Source: Azadirachta indica
Lineage: Eukaryota > Streptophyta > Magnoliopsida > Sapindales > Meliaceae
Assembly (NCBI GenBank): GCA_022749755.1
Contig: CM040444.1
Coordinates: forward strand, 14,656,274 to 14,720,273
Reading direction: 5' to 3'
DNA: 64,000 nucleotides
The notes below the pieces were generated by a model, which saw nothing but the letters and a program-made list of their open reading frames with translations, did not search any database and was not told the origin of the DNA. A program made the translations under genes and the position numbers. Positions 11,401 through 24,062 of this stretch are shown piece after piece; within the stretch, counting starts at the first letter, position 1, and each line of letters starts with the position of its first letter.

Positions 11401-11932
11401 CTAGTTATGTAGTTGGTAAAATTTGTCTTTCAGATCCTGATGATCAGAATATTCTGGAACTTTCAGCTGCTCTGGCTTGATTGATTTCTCTTGCTGCGGC
11501 TCCTTATTCTCAGGCTCAGAATGGCTGTGGTATATTATAGCACTAGACTTCACCTCAAAATTCTTAACAAAACGCTCCGTTTTCTTCTCATCATCTTCAT
11601 GGAAAAGGTCCTTCAGTGCTTTTGGCATCGGCTTGTCTTTCATGATACCCTTCCAGTAGTCTCCCGCCGCTGGTTCCTTTCTTGCATAACTCAGGCTGCT
11701 GCCAAACTATGTAGAAAATTACAGAAAGTTATAATCGACAGAATGATATAAGATCTGCAGAATTCATTCGAAACTTAAAAAATTTTAAGCAAAATTATGT
11801 TGATTATAATCATGGCTCAAACAAAATTATACTGAGCTGTTTGGATGAATATGATGTTAAGTAGCATAGGAAATCAAAGCTTACCAAGAGAAGAGAGAAG
11901 AGAATAATGGAGGAAGCAAAGATGGACTTCAT
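11401..11932 (-). CDS. Organ-specific protein S2/P4-like, secreted (PF10950 family)
   Basis: Two exons on the minus strand, 11932-11885 and 11706-11401, joined in phase 0 across a GTAAGC donor and a TAG acceptor; the product is 117 residues. Exon 1 plus the start of exon 2 form a signal peptide (MKSIFASSIILFSLLL, then FGSSLSYA). The mature part begins RKEPAAGDYWKGIMKDKPMP and continues KALKDLF, close to the family signature D-Y-W-K-x-x-M-K-D-x-P-M-P. A charged tail (KKTERFVKNFEVKSSAIIYH) follows, ending in a short Lys/Glu/Gln-rich segment. These proteins are small, apoplastic and expressed in particular organs; the biochemical role is unknown. The protein is shorter than family members with several C-terminal repeats. 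The start is the only Met before the hydrophobic segment in this exon. It has no coding neighbour within 6 kb. Confidence 0.82.
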
Positions 11933-12010
11933 GATAAAAGATAACAGTACTTTGAATTTCTTAATTAGCTGCTCTTTTTTGTTAGCCTCCTTCAAACTCT
12001 GACTCTTTCC

Positions 12011-12018
12011 ATTTATAG
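12011..12018 (-). promoter_or_regulatory. TATA box of the organ-specific gene
   Basis: The minus strand reads CTATAAAT about 80 bases before the start codon at 11932. That leaves a leader of about 50 bases, a plausible core promoter spacing. Confidence 0.55.
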
Positions 12019-15000
12019 ACCAAGTACAAAGGCGAAAGAAAGTTGATTATTATAATTATTTTATTTTATTTTATTTTATTATAAAGAAATGCATAATAAT
12101 TAATACAAATTAAAATTAGTCCTCCTCCTCCTCCTCTTCCTCCTCCTACTCAGTGATGATGTCATGGTCGGTGGACCATAATAATCATCCTAGACGTAGG
12201 TTTTTGCATCTAAAGCCACGTATATAGAGCATTATATAGTGTTGCTGCTTCTGTATATACCAAGGGTGGTTTTAAACCTAAAAATAACAAAAGCTTTTTA
12301 TTTAATTCCGATGCTATATACACTTATAAATTATACCTTTAAGAGTTACATATATGTACTCATCGAGATTAATTCTACAATACTTTCAAAGATTCTATCA
12401 ACTAGCTTTAAAGTGTTTTTTTATATTTTGATTTAAATAATTCTAAAAAATGCTTCGACTGCTTTCTAACAAAACCTTCGTACACACTTTTACTCCGTTG
12501 CCAACTTATGAGTTTGTTTAAGAATATCTACACCAAACAATTAAAACAATTAATATTTTAGAAAAACATCCGGAGTAGTATTAGCCAGGAACACAAGTAC
12601 TCATACTATAAAGCTAACAATTAATGATTTTATATATATGCGTGCTCATAATATAAAGAAATCAGGAGGGTAAAGGTCCATTGGACTGATACGCATGCTA
12701 GCTGTTTAAGTGATGAACAGTTAACAGACATCCTCTTCATATTCTCATCGCATGCATTATTAATTTATTTTTTTCGGTTATTGATGTTTCTTTGTTTTGT
12801 AGTTATCGGACAGGTTATATAAATCCAAGAGAACAAAATAGGGATCATTGAGTTTTAAGTTGACTCAAATAGAATAGAAGATGCCCATAAAAAATAAAAT
12901 AAAATGAGAATCTGGTTCATTTTTTAGCCCATAGAACCGGCTAGGTGTTGCCCCTCCAATCGACCCCTAATAAAAATAAATTAAACATAAATAAATAAGC
13001 GACATAATTTCAACACAAGTGATTCCCGATAAATAAAATAATAAATATATATATATATATAATAAAATTTATAAATTCAGATATCTCAAAGTTAAAATTT
13101 TTTTTATGTATAAAATAGAAACTTTCATAATTTAAGATATGTTTGAGATTATAATTTTAAATGGTCGTTTATATTTGTGCACTTGACGATAATCTTAGTT
13201 AAAATAAAGTAAGAGGGTTTGGTATGAATCAAAAATAATGACAATAATTGAAGTTATGCTGACATATCAAAGAAAGAATATATATGTAAACTAACGATAG
13301 TGAGAAGTTGACCTTTTACACATCAAAAAAACAAGAAGAAAATGAATTAATTAAAATACCAAATTCAGAATTCTCCATGAGGAAAATGCTATACCTATAT
13401 ACGCCTCCATTCAATTGTTTCCACTAATATGTCAACTCTTATCCTACCCGTACCTTTAACATTATCCCACAATTAACTGTTTATAAGTTATAGTCAAATT
13501 CAAAGATATATTTATATAATAACATTATAAAATGTAAGTGTTGCAGATGGGTGTACTGTTACATATCGTGCATGATTCAATACGTTGAATTATCTGCTGA
13601 CTAATAAAGAAAACAACAGGCAGCAGACGTTGAAAAGTAAAGCTCACTAGTAGTGGAGTTGCTGAAACTGTGGGATAGTTGGACTTGTATGCTCTCGATA
13701 AAGTGACAAATTTCTGTAGGGGCAAGGCAAAATTGGCTCTTTCTTCATAAGTCAACTTGAAATATGCACCATAATATATTATAATTAATTATATTATAAT
13801 ATATATCTAGTTGTACTTGTCAAAAAGATTAATTGTCCGGTTGTCCAATTGGATTCATGCATGCATTCTATCTTGATTAATTTGTTTTATCATAATTAAA
13901 AATTTTTTTATATATGTAGGTCTAACTTTTCGTTTTAATTAATTAATTAATTCGGTTTCGTGCTGCCCTGTTGTGTTATGATTAACCTGGCACTTTATTG
14001 GCTCTGTCTGCAAAGTCAACTTCATTTGTGCATGTATAGATCGTATATAATTCAATTCAATTCTGCATATATGCATTTCTATTCTATTTTCCCCTTAGTG
14101 CATGCTTAACAACTAGCACTAAAGTTTTGTGTACAATGTTTAGGGAAAAAAAAGAAAGAAATTATTTTCATTATTTTGTTAGCTCTTATAATTGAAAATA
14201 ATTTTTCAAATTTGTATACGATCAATCCTTTACTAATGTTCTTAGATAGTAACGTGTGAGGTATATTATATATTTCACAAACTTAATTCAAATTTTTGAA
14301 CTTTCCTAATTAATTTTCAAAATTCAGCTTTCGCATCTTAAACAGAAATGCTCTCAGATTCTTGTGATTTTCTGATTCAATGGAAGACAACAATATCGAC
14401 ATATTAAAGTGGCAAATATTGCTTATTGTTAGGATATGATTCTCAATACTTTTTAAGCATCTTATCTTTTATATTTTTAAAAATATAGCATCATCAAATT
14501 CCTCTTTTACAATAACATTTATTATATGCATAAAATTTATATTTTAATTAGTGTGACATATAACATAACATTTATTGATTGATAGTTGTAATAATATTAG
14601 TCATATTTACAATAACAATAACAATAATAATGTCAATAACTAGTAATACATGATATTCATTTTATTGATATAGCTTAGTTAATACATAAATTTTAGATGT
14701 TAACATATTCATCCTATTTATTATATTTAACGAGTTACATAAATTATTTATGCAAACAAAAATAAAATAACTTTACAGTGCATTGTAAACCATTAGCGCA
14801 AAAGGAAGGATCATGATCATTAGTAGATTTCGATCGGCTCTTACCAAAAAGGAAGTCAAAGTTTTGTATATTGGGTTGGTGTATATTATCAACAGATTGA
14901 ATTTGGTCCACGAAAATGTTGCCCTTGTTGCGGTTGTGGTGCAAAATATATATACATCATCATCATCACTTTTGTAATGAGATTCTGTAAGGCAATTGCA

Positions 15001-16375
15001 ATGTCCATTCACATTGTCAACCCATAAGAACAACAAAAAAGAAAAAAAAAAAAAAAAAAAAGGAAGGGGGATTCATCCATGTTATGATGATGATTGTGAT
15101 TGATACTTAATTTCGCCATCAAGGAATGACAATTGTGAGATGTGTAGGTTCAATGTATTTGTTTGTAAGATTTTAGTGGAGTTTGGTTTTGGTTTTCTTT
15201 GCACATCGATCGATCATGTAATCTTTCCTCAATTGATATTGACCCAAATGCATACATATATAATATATATAGTAGCTCTATGGTACTCTTCATTCCCCTT
15301 GATTCATGATACACATTGAAATAATTAACTTTTGTTTGGATTTAAGATTATTTTGTTTACCAATATTAATTGGTTGCACATGCAAGTAAATAGAAGAAAT
15401 TTTTTTAATTATCACATGAAAAATATATGTAAGGCAAAATATAAATTAGTTAATTAATTCATAGAAGGAAGGAATAGGAAGCTTTTGGTGAACCCATAAG
15501 CTGAGGCTTTCCACAAGTGGAAGGGACAAATTGAAGATAAAGTAAATAAAACCTTATTATGATATGATTATGTTACATGGTTTTGAAATTAATGCATGCA
15601 TTAATTTGCCGATATGATTTTCTTAATGAAGACTATATATATTTTGAAAAACTTTTACCTAGGGGAAAGTCTCATTAGTCCGACTATTCTCAAATATTTT
15701 TGCAACAAATTAATATACACTTAGTTTAAAATTATTGTGAGTTATAAAATAATTTGCAATTATTATATTCAAGAAATAATTAGTTGTTAAAAAAATATTT
15801 AAATTTTTGGTGAATTATGTTATTGAAAATGTTGGGAGAGTTTGAAAGTAGAACATGTGAGTTTGATAAATTTTAGTATTAAAATGCTGTGTTAATGGAT
15901 AATGGTTATAATAATAAATACACAATAAAATTAGAATTTATGAAAATATATAATATAATTGTTTCTTCATTAAATATTACAATAGGAACTATAGAAATCA
16001 TATCAAATTAATGTAAACGTGGATATATTATTTAAAAAGTTATTTTTGAAAAATAACCCTTTTTTATAAAAATTGTTGTCAAAATATAATGATTATAAAA
16101 TATGCAGCTTAATTTTTTTTTTTTTTACCAAACACAAATTTAATTAAGAACTATAATAAGTTATTTATTACTTATCAACAGTAATCTCCAACGAGATCAT
16201 AGATGGGAAGAATATTCATAATAGATACATACAAATTACTTTACGTTAAATAATTACATTAAAAATTTTGATCCAAAATACATAATATCTATTTTGTTCA
16301 AACAAATTGATTGAATTGTACCGAGTAGAAAAGACAAGATTTATTTTGAAAGAAGCAATCGATTGTCAAGGAATT
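12019..16375. other. Intergenic, AT-rich, no gene seen
   Basis: More than 4 kb with no recognisable protein. It contains a CCT-rich run at 12120-12150, an (AT)n tract near 13045-13062 and an A run near 15038-15061. Short frames at 13525-13755 and 14744-15036 (minus) have no family resemblance, and the two near 14.8 kb overlap in different frames. Confidence 0.6.
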
Positions 16376-18036
16376 ATGCACCTCTTGAAACTGACTACTC
16401 AAAAAATAAAATTTTACTAATTATTCAAAATTGTTGTTTTTTATTCTTTTCATTAAAGCACTCACAACTCCCTTGTTCTCTTATTTATAATTTTTCATAG
16501 ATTTTCATATACTTTGTATATAAATTAAATTAAATAAATATATCATCTAAAAATTAGTGTGATAAAGAAGTAATATCACTTAATCTTTTACTTTCAATAT
16601 AATTAAAAATTAAACTAATTAAACTACCCTATATTAGTGAGAAGCACCCAGATTATCATATCTGCAATGAAGATTGAAAATCATAGACTCATATAGCCAT
16701 AGTCTAATGGAAACGAGGTCAAAAGTATTGCTAGATTTGCTTCAATCATTTCAATAAACAATAAAGTCAAAAAGATTACACTATTATTATTTATGTTGGT
16801 TATAGTGTTATGCTTTTACCATCAAATAGTACCTTTGCCTTCTTTTTTTTTGAGTCAATTCTTAGTAATTTTTCTATTAATAAATTAAAGACTTGATTAG
16901 GAAACAACGACACAGGCACAGAAGTTGGTACCCTTGATGCTCAAAATTTCTATTAGAGTTAGCTAACAACCCACCATTATTATATTTTTATAAGCTACAC
17001 AATCACTACATGTGACTCTTAATTAATATTTATATTAAGATGATAAAATAAATAAATAAATAAATAAAAAGAGAGTGATTTGGTCGATATCATATTTTTA
17101 AGTCCATTAATTTGACTTGAGGCCTTTATATATGGCCTCATCTAGAATATTAGCTTATTTATGTTTGTTAATGTTAAAAATAAAATTATTGATTTGTCAA
17201 AGGCCAAGTCTACTCAGGTACAATGAATAGAAATTGATTTAATTGATAAAAACTTTTAATTACATAAAAAAAGAATTTGGAAATAATCACATCGATCATC
17301 CCATTTACAAGGAAACTAAATTTAGATTTATTATATTAAAAAAAGGATTATCCCTCACATCACATAGAGACAGAATTGTTTTTAAATAAATTTTTCATAA
17401 AAATTCTTTTGATCTATTTAATTGTAATTAGGAAAAGTTTTCAAAATAAAAAAAAGAAAAAAATTTATCTTTTCTAAAAGAGTTCAAATTTTAAATTTTT
17501 GAATTAAATCACTTGTGTTTCTTTAAAAATTTCAATTGTATGAAATATTCTTATTTTTTATTTTAAATTTTTTTGTTTTATTATTCATAATTTTTTTAAA
17601 AAGATATTTATTAAAATAATTATAAAAATTTTATTAAAAAAATATTAACAATCAAATCATTAATAACAATTTTTTATTAAAAATTTTAAATATTAAAACT
17701 ATTGTAAAAATAAATTTTATTTGAAAAAGACATAAAGCCACATTGTGAAGTCTAGTTGAATGTGTTGGAAGTAGGTAGCTTTGTCTGATCGTCTGATGAG
17801 GGTTTTAGACCCCGCACAGTCTGATTGATGATAACTCTTTGACTTTACATGTTACATATGACATTATAATATCATAAAACTATTACCTAACTATTACGAA
17901 TATTATTTTTGACAATTAAAATACTGAGCATAATTATCCAGATCCCTAATTGGTCATTACTCAGTTAAAAATTCTTCCTTCTTGTTTCAGCAGCAGAGGG
18001 GAAGGATAGAACAGAGAGTACCTTCTAAACCACCAA
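16376..18036 (+). repeat. Left arm of large inverted duplication
   Basis: This 1.66-kb segment recurs as its reverse complement in 28433-32137. Landmarks pair in order. The block at 17750-17990 (with GTCTGATCGTCTGATGAGG) pairs with 28500-28740. The block at 17100-17240 (TGACTTGAGGCCTTTATATA) pairs with 31100-31250. The block at 16690-16970 (CGACACAGGCACAGAAGTTG) pairs with 31610-31890. It ends 14 bases before the BURP start codon. About 70 bases (16555-16625) have no match in the right arm. By eye the arms are over 90% identical near the genes. Confidence 0.93.
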
Positions 18037-18049
18037 ACCAATCACAGAT

Positions 18050-19025
18050 ATGGGTTCCGGTTCATCTTCCTGGAGCTTCAAAACCCTATGCTTTCTGCTT
18101 GTTTTAATGGTAAATTGAATTCTGTCTTCAGTTTCTACATATGATCTGAAACTTCTGCTTCTCATCATCTTTAATTTAATTAATTAACAATTTCTGCTAT
18201 GGATCTGAATTGATATTACAGAGTGCTCAAGACTGTACTGCTAGGAAGGTAACTATTTGGAAAAAGGAAGATGCGGATAAATATGATCAACAAGCTGAAG
18301 CCAATTCATCATCAATCCACATGCATCATATGGACCCTTCAGAGAGGATTTTCTTCACTCTAAATGATCTTAAAATTGGGAAATCTCTTCCTGTTTACTT
18401 CTCCTACAAAGATCCTTCCACTTCTCCTCATCTATTATCTAGAAAGGAAGCGAATTCTCTTCCTTTCTCTTCAGCTAAATTACCTTACCTTCTTGAATTC
18501 TTCTCCTTCTCCAAATACTCTCCCCAAGCCAAGGCCATGAAATACACACTTACAGAATGTGAACTTCAACCCATCAAAGGAGAGACCAAATTCTGTGCTA
18601 CCTCACTAGAATCCATGCTTGATTTTGCACGTAGGATCTTCGGATTGGATACCAACTTCAATGTTTTAACCACTAGCTTCATCACAAAGCCATTAACTCC
18701 TTTAAAAAACTACACAATCTTGGGATTGCCAGAAGAAATCATTGCTCCAAAAATGATAGCATGTCATTCTATGCCTTACCCATATGCAATTTTCTATTGC
18801 CATTACCAAGAGAGTCAACACAAGCTGTTTAAAGTTTCTCTCAGTGGTGAAAATGGAGGAATGGTAGAAGCTGTAGCTGTATGCCACATGGACACATCTG
18901 AATGGAATCGTGATCATGCTTCATTTCGTGTGCTAAAAATCGAGCCTGGAAGCTCCCCTGTCTGCCATTTCTTCCCTGCAGATAACTTAGTTTGGGTGCC
19001 TGAACTGCCTGCTGCTTTAACCTAG
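18050..19025 (+). CDS. BURP-domain protein, USPL1-like, secreted
   Basis: Two exons, 18050-18109 and 18222-19025, joined in phase 0 at a GTAAAT donor and an ACAG acceptor; 287 residues. Exon 1 is a signal peptide (MGSGSSSWSFKTLCFLLVLM). A short linker without the repeat region of RD22-type members leads to the C-terminal BURP domain of about 220 residues. The domain starts near DPSERIFFTLNDLKIGKSLP and contains the four Cys-His pairs: IACHSM, FYCHYQ, AVCHMD and PVCHFF. It ends with the conserved W-V-P close to the C-terminus. The short linker fits the USP/USPL1 branch, which in seeds is found in the secretory and storage-vacuole system; biochemical function is unsettled. Its upstream 1.66 kb is duplicated upstream of LEW1. 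The gene is convergent with LEW1, with CLPP6 between them. Confidence 0.9.
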
Positions 19026-20233
19026 TATGAACTATATGTCTATATGTGTTGTTATCTCATCATAGTCATATTCTACATAGTCTTATTTTCTGCTCGGGTT
19101 TAAGGCCACACTTCTTCCAGAGTGCTTATCAAAGTAAACTTGCGAGTAAAGCGAGTATATGTTTTAAATGGATCTCATCAATTATCTCCTTGCCTGTATG
19201 CGTAAGTTTATTCGTTGTACGAATAACAATGTATACGTGTTAATTTAGAAAACGAATTAATGATCTATAAACGATAATATATATATATATATATATTTTT
19301 TCATATGCACGAAGTCTAAGGAAATACGAAAGCAATATTTATAGTATACTAGCGTCCAATCGTAGAGCTTGGAGCTAGTCCTTAAATGCGTAGGCGTAGC
19401 TATATTTTATGTGCTTCTCAATTTGCTTGCTTTGCTTGAAATAAAAAACTGAAAAGTTGCCATCCAAAAAAAAAAAAAAAATGAAAAGTTATAACTTTAA
19501 TAGACGTTAAGCTTTAAAGTAAGACGAGTTAATCATTTTATTTGCGTATTTATCTAATAAATAAAATTCGATTACCTTAAAATTAATCTTAAAAAGCTAT
19601 TAATTACAAACAACGAGTGCATCGGAACATTTTGGTGGTTGGGCTCAGCAACAACGAAAGCCCAGTCATCCAAAGTCAAATGAGAGATCTCGTTTGCATC
19701 GCCCTACAAAGGAAGAGAAGCCCAGTTATCAAAACTTATAATTAAAAGACCTCCATCCCTTTTTAACGAATTTTGACTGAATTACGTATTTTATTCTTAA
19801 TTTCAGAGTATTATACTTTATTAAAAAAAAAAGAAAAAGAATTAAAAATTATACAGAGGATCTTTGATAATTTTAATCTCTAATGAATTAATCTAATCCA
19901 CTTATTAAATTTTAAATGGACTGATTCAATGATAAATAATAAATTGACCTTGTTTTAAAAATAATGATTCACCTTAATTTTAATATTATATATAATTTAA
20001 TAAAACTAAAAAATATTAAAACAATGTGGCATAAGACGTTTTTCTACTTGGGAGATATTATTATGAAAACAATAACACGAAAAAGAAACAAACGAAAACA
20101 CAGTTTTTAGTTGTTAACAGAAATAGAATAGTCATCTCCGTTCCTGGTTTTCTCTCTATCCCTTCAAAACCCTCCCTCTCCCACCTTTTGTCTCTGTAAA
20201 GTGGTTGTTTTTATTGCTTCTTAGTTCGTAGAA
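19026..20233. other. Intergenic: BURP 3' UTR and CLPP6 upstream region
   Basis: The first few hundred bases are probably BURP 3' UTR. There is an (AT)n run near 19279-19297 and an A run near 19467-19481. A CT-rich stretch at 20150-20220, directly before the CLPP6 start codon, looks like a plant 5' leader. No other coding frame is convincing. Confidence 0.55.
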
Positions 20234-23200
20234 ATGGTAGCTTCAGCTATCTCAGCTTCTCTAAGCTTCTCTACTTCTTGTTTGAACAGAAACTCTGCTT
20301 CATTTCTTTCTCAGAGGTACGAAAGCGAATATATAACATGGGTTTAGTTGCATATGCAGTTCGCTTACTTTGAATTTTTGCTTGTTAATGGCTGCAATTA
20401 GAGTTCTTTCTCAATTGGATTTTCGTTGTAAGCAGAAGCTTTACGAGGTCGATAGTGTCTGCATTGCCTAGTCCTTACGGTGATTCTTCAACTACTGGTA
20501 ATTGTAATCTTGTACAATTTGGCACTTGAAACCATTTTTTGGGATTGACCCATTTCACATTTAATCTTAATTTTTTGTTCTTTATGGTTCATTTGAGTTC
20601 TATTACCCCTAATTTGAATTGAACATTGTCTTGGTATTTTTTATGTTATGTTTGTGGGAGATGAAGTAACTAGATCTAAAATGCTTTGCTTCATCCAGGA
20701 TTATCTAGTGGAAGTTGTGGATTGTCTCTAAAAATTGACGAGAAGGATTTTCGTAATACTGAAACAAGGTGTGTTGCTTCAACCTTTTTGTTTGGAGCGA
20801 TTGATGTAGTCTTTAACTCCAACTTTTTTCTTATAATTCTTTGCGACTTCTGTGCCAATGTTTTCTTGAAGTTTTTTGTTGCCCATTTCTTCTAGGGAGC
20901 GTAAAATACTTTTCTCTGGATGATTTCTTGGACATCATATATTTTCCCTTGAAGGTGCATGGTTGCATAAAATGAACTTTACAACATAATAAGTATAATT
21001 ATGCAATGAACGAATCAGCTGTAGGGAAGTATAACTATGCAATGAAGGAATTGACAACGGGGGAAAGTTTGCAGTAATGCTATGGTTGCTTTCATGGATT
21101 TTACATTATTAACCTCAAGTCATATCTCATGGACCTATATTCTGTTAAATTAGGTTGCTGTCTCCATGATTTTTGTGTCACTGATGACTAGATGTCTAAT
21201 GTGTCATTTTGTGAAAAGAAAAAGAAGAGAAAGAAGAAGTTTACTGTAATTTCTTCCTTGATTTATGTTATTTAAATTATTCATATCTAATTGATATAGA
21301 AGGTTATAATTATGTGTTTATGAAGTTATGGCGCGATAACAGCCAAGAAGGGGAACCCACCCATAATGCCAGCAGTAATGACTCCGGGAGGAGCTTTGGA
21401 CCTTGCAACTGTATTATTTAGGAATCGCATAATTTTCATCGGGCAGCCAATCAACTCACAGGTTGCTCAAAGAGTTATATCTCAGCTTGTGACTCTGGCG
21501 GCTATTGATGAGGATGCAGATATTCTGGTGTGTTCATACATCTACTTTCTTGTTTTCACTTGTGTAATCAACTTAAGGGTTGGGGTTTACAAGCCCAAAG
21601 TTTTGAGGCTAGCTTCTAAAGTTTATAACCATGTGCTGTACCTTGTCAGATGTACTTGAACTGCCCTGGTGGGAGCACCTATTCTGTGTTGGCAATTTAT
21701 GATTGCATGTCTTGGGTAAGATTTTATTTTTCTTGTTTTCCTTTTATGTCACTGTTTAGAGACATTTTCTTGGTAAACTGGTGTTGATTAAAGAGTTGAC
21801 AACCTTTATTTTTTACGTCTCTGAGTATCTCCTTATTTTTTATGACTGTGACATTTCATTTAAGAGAAACTCTTGTGAAAGATTTAAGATCATGATGTTG
21901 CAAGTAGTATACATGCTAATAAATTCTTGCCAACAACGCTTAAGCTGAAATTAGATTTAATACATGTACTCAAGCCTAATTTAGAATGATATAATCAGTT
22001 AGCCTTGAGTTTCTGTCTGAACTACTGAAAATTATTCTGAAATAGATAAGCACTATTTATCATTATCAGTTCAGGTCTTGGTTTTTACTGTTAATGTTCT
22101 CTATCTTTTAAAAAACCTGTCAGATCACCACCATTTTTCTATTCATAAATGGACTGTTGTATGGTCACTCAAGTAAAGCATCCTAGTGCATCTCCAATTG
22201 AATGCATCACATTTTAATCCATCCATCTGCTATTATTTTATTTTTTCTCTTTTATTTTTGTTAACAAACAATAGCAACACACTATGTTCTCAGATAAAGC
22301 CGAAGGTTGGTACAGTCTGTTTTGGAGTAGCTGCAAGCCAAGGAGCACTTCTTCTTGCTGGTGGAGAAAAGGGGATGCGATATGCTATGCCAAATGCACG
22401 CATTATGGTTCATCAACCACAAAGTGGATGTGGGGTAGGAGCATTTCTTGGTTTTGTATTTTGCATTGTCTAAGAAATTTTGTAAGTCGGTAAAAATCTT
22501 AGAGTTCATTGTGCATTAACTGTAGGGTCATGTTGAAGATGTGAGGCGCCAAGTGAATGAAGCAGTTCAATCTCGCCATGTAGGTCCCTTTCCCCTCTCT
22601 ATTATATGGTCTGAATGAACTCTGCACAATTTAATTGTGGCATAATTGACTTGTTCGGAATATGAAATTTATTGAGTCAGTTGTGTCATGTGCTCTCAGT
22701 AAAAAGATTGATTCAGCCCTTAAAACCAAATTTTTTCCATTGATTCCAAGCTATTAGTTTGACTATACATATTTGGGAGAAAAAATTTATGTTTGCTGTT
22801 ATATTAGGCTAGATTATTCAAATAACTCCAATCTTCAATGACTTAGAAACTTGGATCCATCAATGTATCTACTAAATACTTCGTCCATCTTCATAAAGAA
22901 AGTGAGATGGTGCACTCAGCCTGTTTCCATATGCCTTGATTCTTTAGTTTCAAGTCTAGAATTGTTGGCATCTGAGTTCCCATTTTCTGGTGCAACAAGC
23001 ACAATATTGAGGTTTCAATATTTGCACCCAACGATGCCGAAGCTCACATGATTTTCTGCCGCTTTGAGAGAACGATGTATTTACTTTCCTTTAATCTTCT
23101 AGTTTCTGGACAACTTTGAGATGTGGCTTCATGTTTCTTTTCTGCTTGTTAGATTTTCTGGCCAACGATTTATTTACTTGTGTTTCTTCCTGTTTCGATA

Positions 23201-24062
23201 GCTCTTTGAGATAGGGTTCTTTATATCTATTCTGTTTGCTTAATTTTCTAGTCTCCATGACCACTTTGTCCTTTGCTCATTTAAGAACAACTTAGGTATA
23301 ATGACTCAGCTCAGTAGGAATCCTTTGATTGATTTGTTCTTTCTTGTAAATCTGGTGCAGAAAATTGATAAAATGTTTGCTGCTTTTACTGGTCAACCTC
23401 TTGAGAAAGTGCAACAATACACTGAGAGGGATCGTTTCTTGTCTGTTGCTGAGGTAATGTTTCTTAACTCCAGTTTACCTTAAATTATGAGGCACCTTAT
23501 TAATGTTAATTGGTAAGAATATCCTCGCTACTTGGTGTACCACATTCTTTTCTCCAAAGAGAAAATAAAATAGTACAAACAATAATAATAACAGATTGTC
23601 CTATTGTGGCTATCATTTTATTTGTTATAGATGCTGTCTCGGAATGCTGTTCTTTTGGAGTATCCACCTAATCTTTCAAATTTGCGAGTCCTTTACACGG
23701 GTAGAAAGTTGTAAGATAGTTGAAATTGCTCACTAGAATTTGATTGCAGTTGTATGTGTAATGATGCACAATATGCTATAAGATAATGCCTGTACAGGAT
23801 TTAAAAGATTTGACATTCAATGCACCTATGTTTGTCAAAAATAGGATGTTTTATGCTTTGCATACACGAGATCTCATGTCAGTTTCATTATAGATTCTCC
23901 CATTTTTATTAATGTGAACTCTGTTCACAACTGCTTACTGCCCATATGGATAATGTACATTCTACTTGTGCAGTAGCCACTAATTTTCATACCTCTGTTG
24001 CTGCCATATCACAGGCTATGGAGTTTGGGTTCATTGATGGCATCCTGGAAACGGAATACTGA
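20234..24062 (+). CDS. CLPP6: ATP-dependent Clp protease proteolytic subunit 6, plastid
   Basis: Nine exons, all phases consistent: 20234-20316, 20436-20497, 20699-20768, 21326-21527, 21650-21715, 22294-22434, 22526-22579, 23361-23453, 24015-24062; 272 residues. The Ser-rich N-terminus ([20 protein letters not shown]) is a chloroplast transit peptide. The protease fold then follows from [12 protein letters not shown]. The catalytic triad is complete: Ser176 in VAASQG, His201 in MVHQP and Asp250 in ERDRFLS. This marks a P-type rather than an inactive ClpR subunit. The end [11 protein letters not shown] matches Arabidopsis ClpP6 as I recall it. It is part of the stromal ClpPR core ring that degrades proteins with ClpC/ClpD chaperones. 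It is convergent with LEW1, whose last recognised exon starts about 1.4 kb away. Confidence 0.96.

Noticed and set aside
13525..13755. 76-codon minus-strand frame starting MTYEERANFALPLQKF
   Set aside because: Looks protein-like at the start but matches nothing I know and has no supporting exon nearby.
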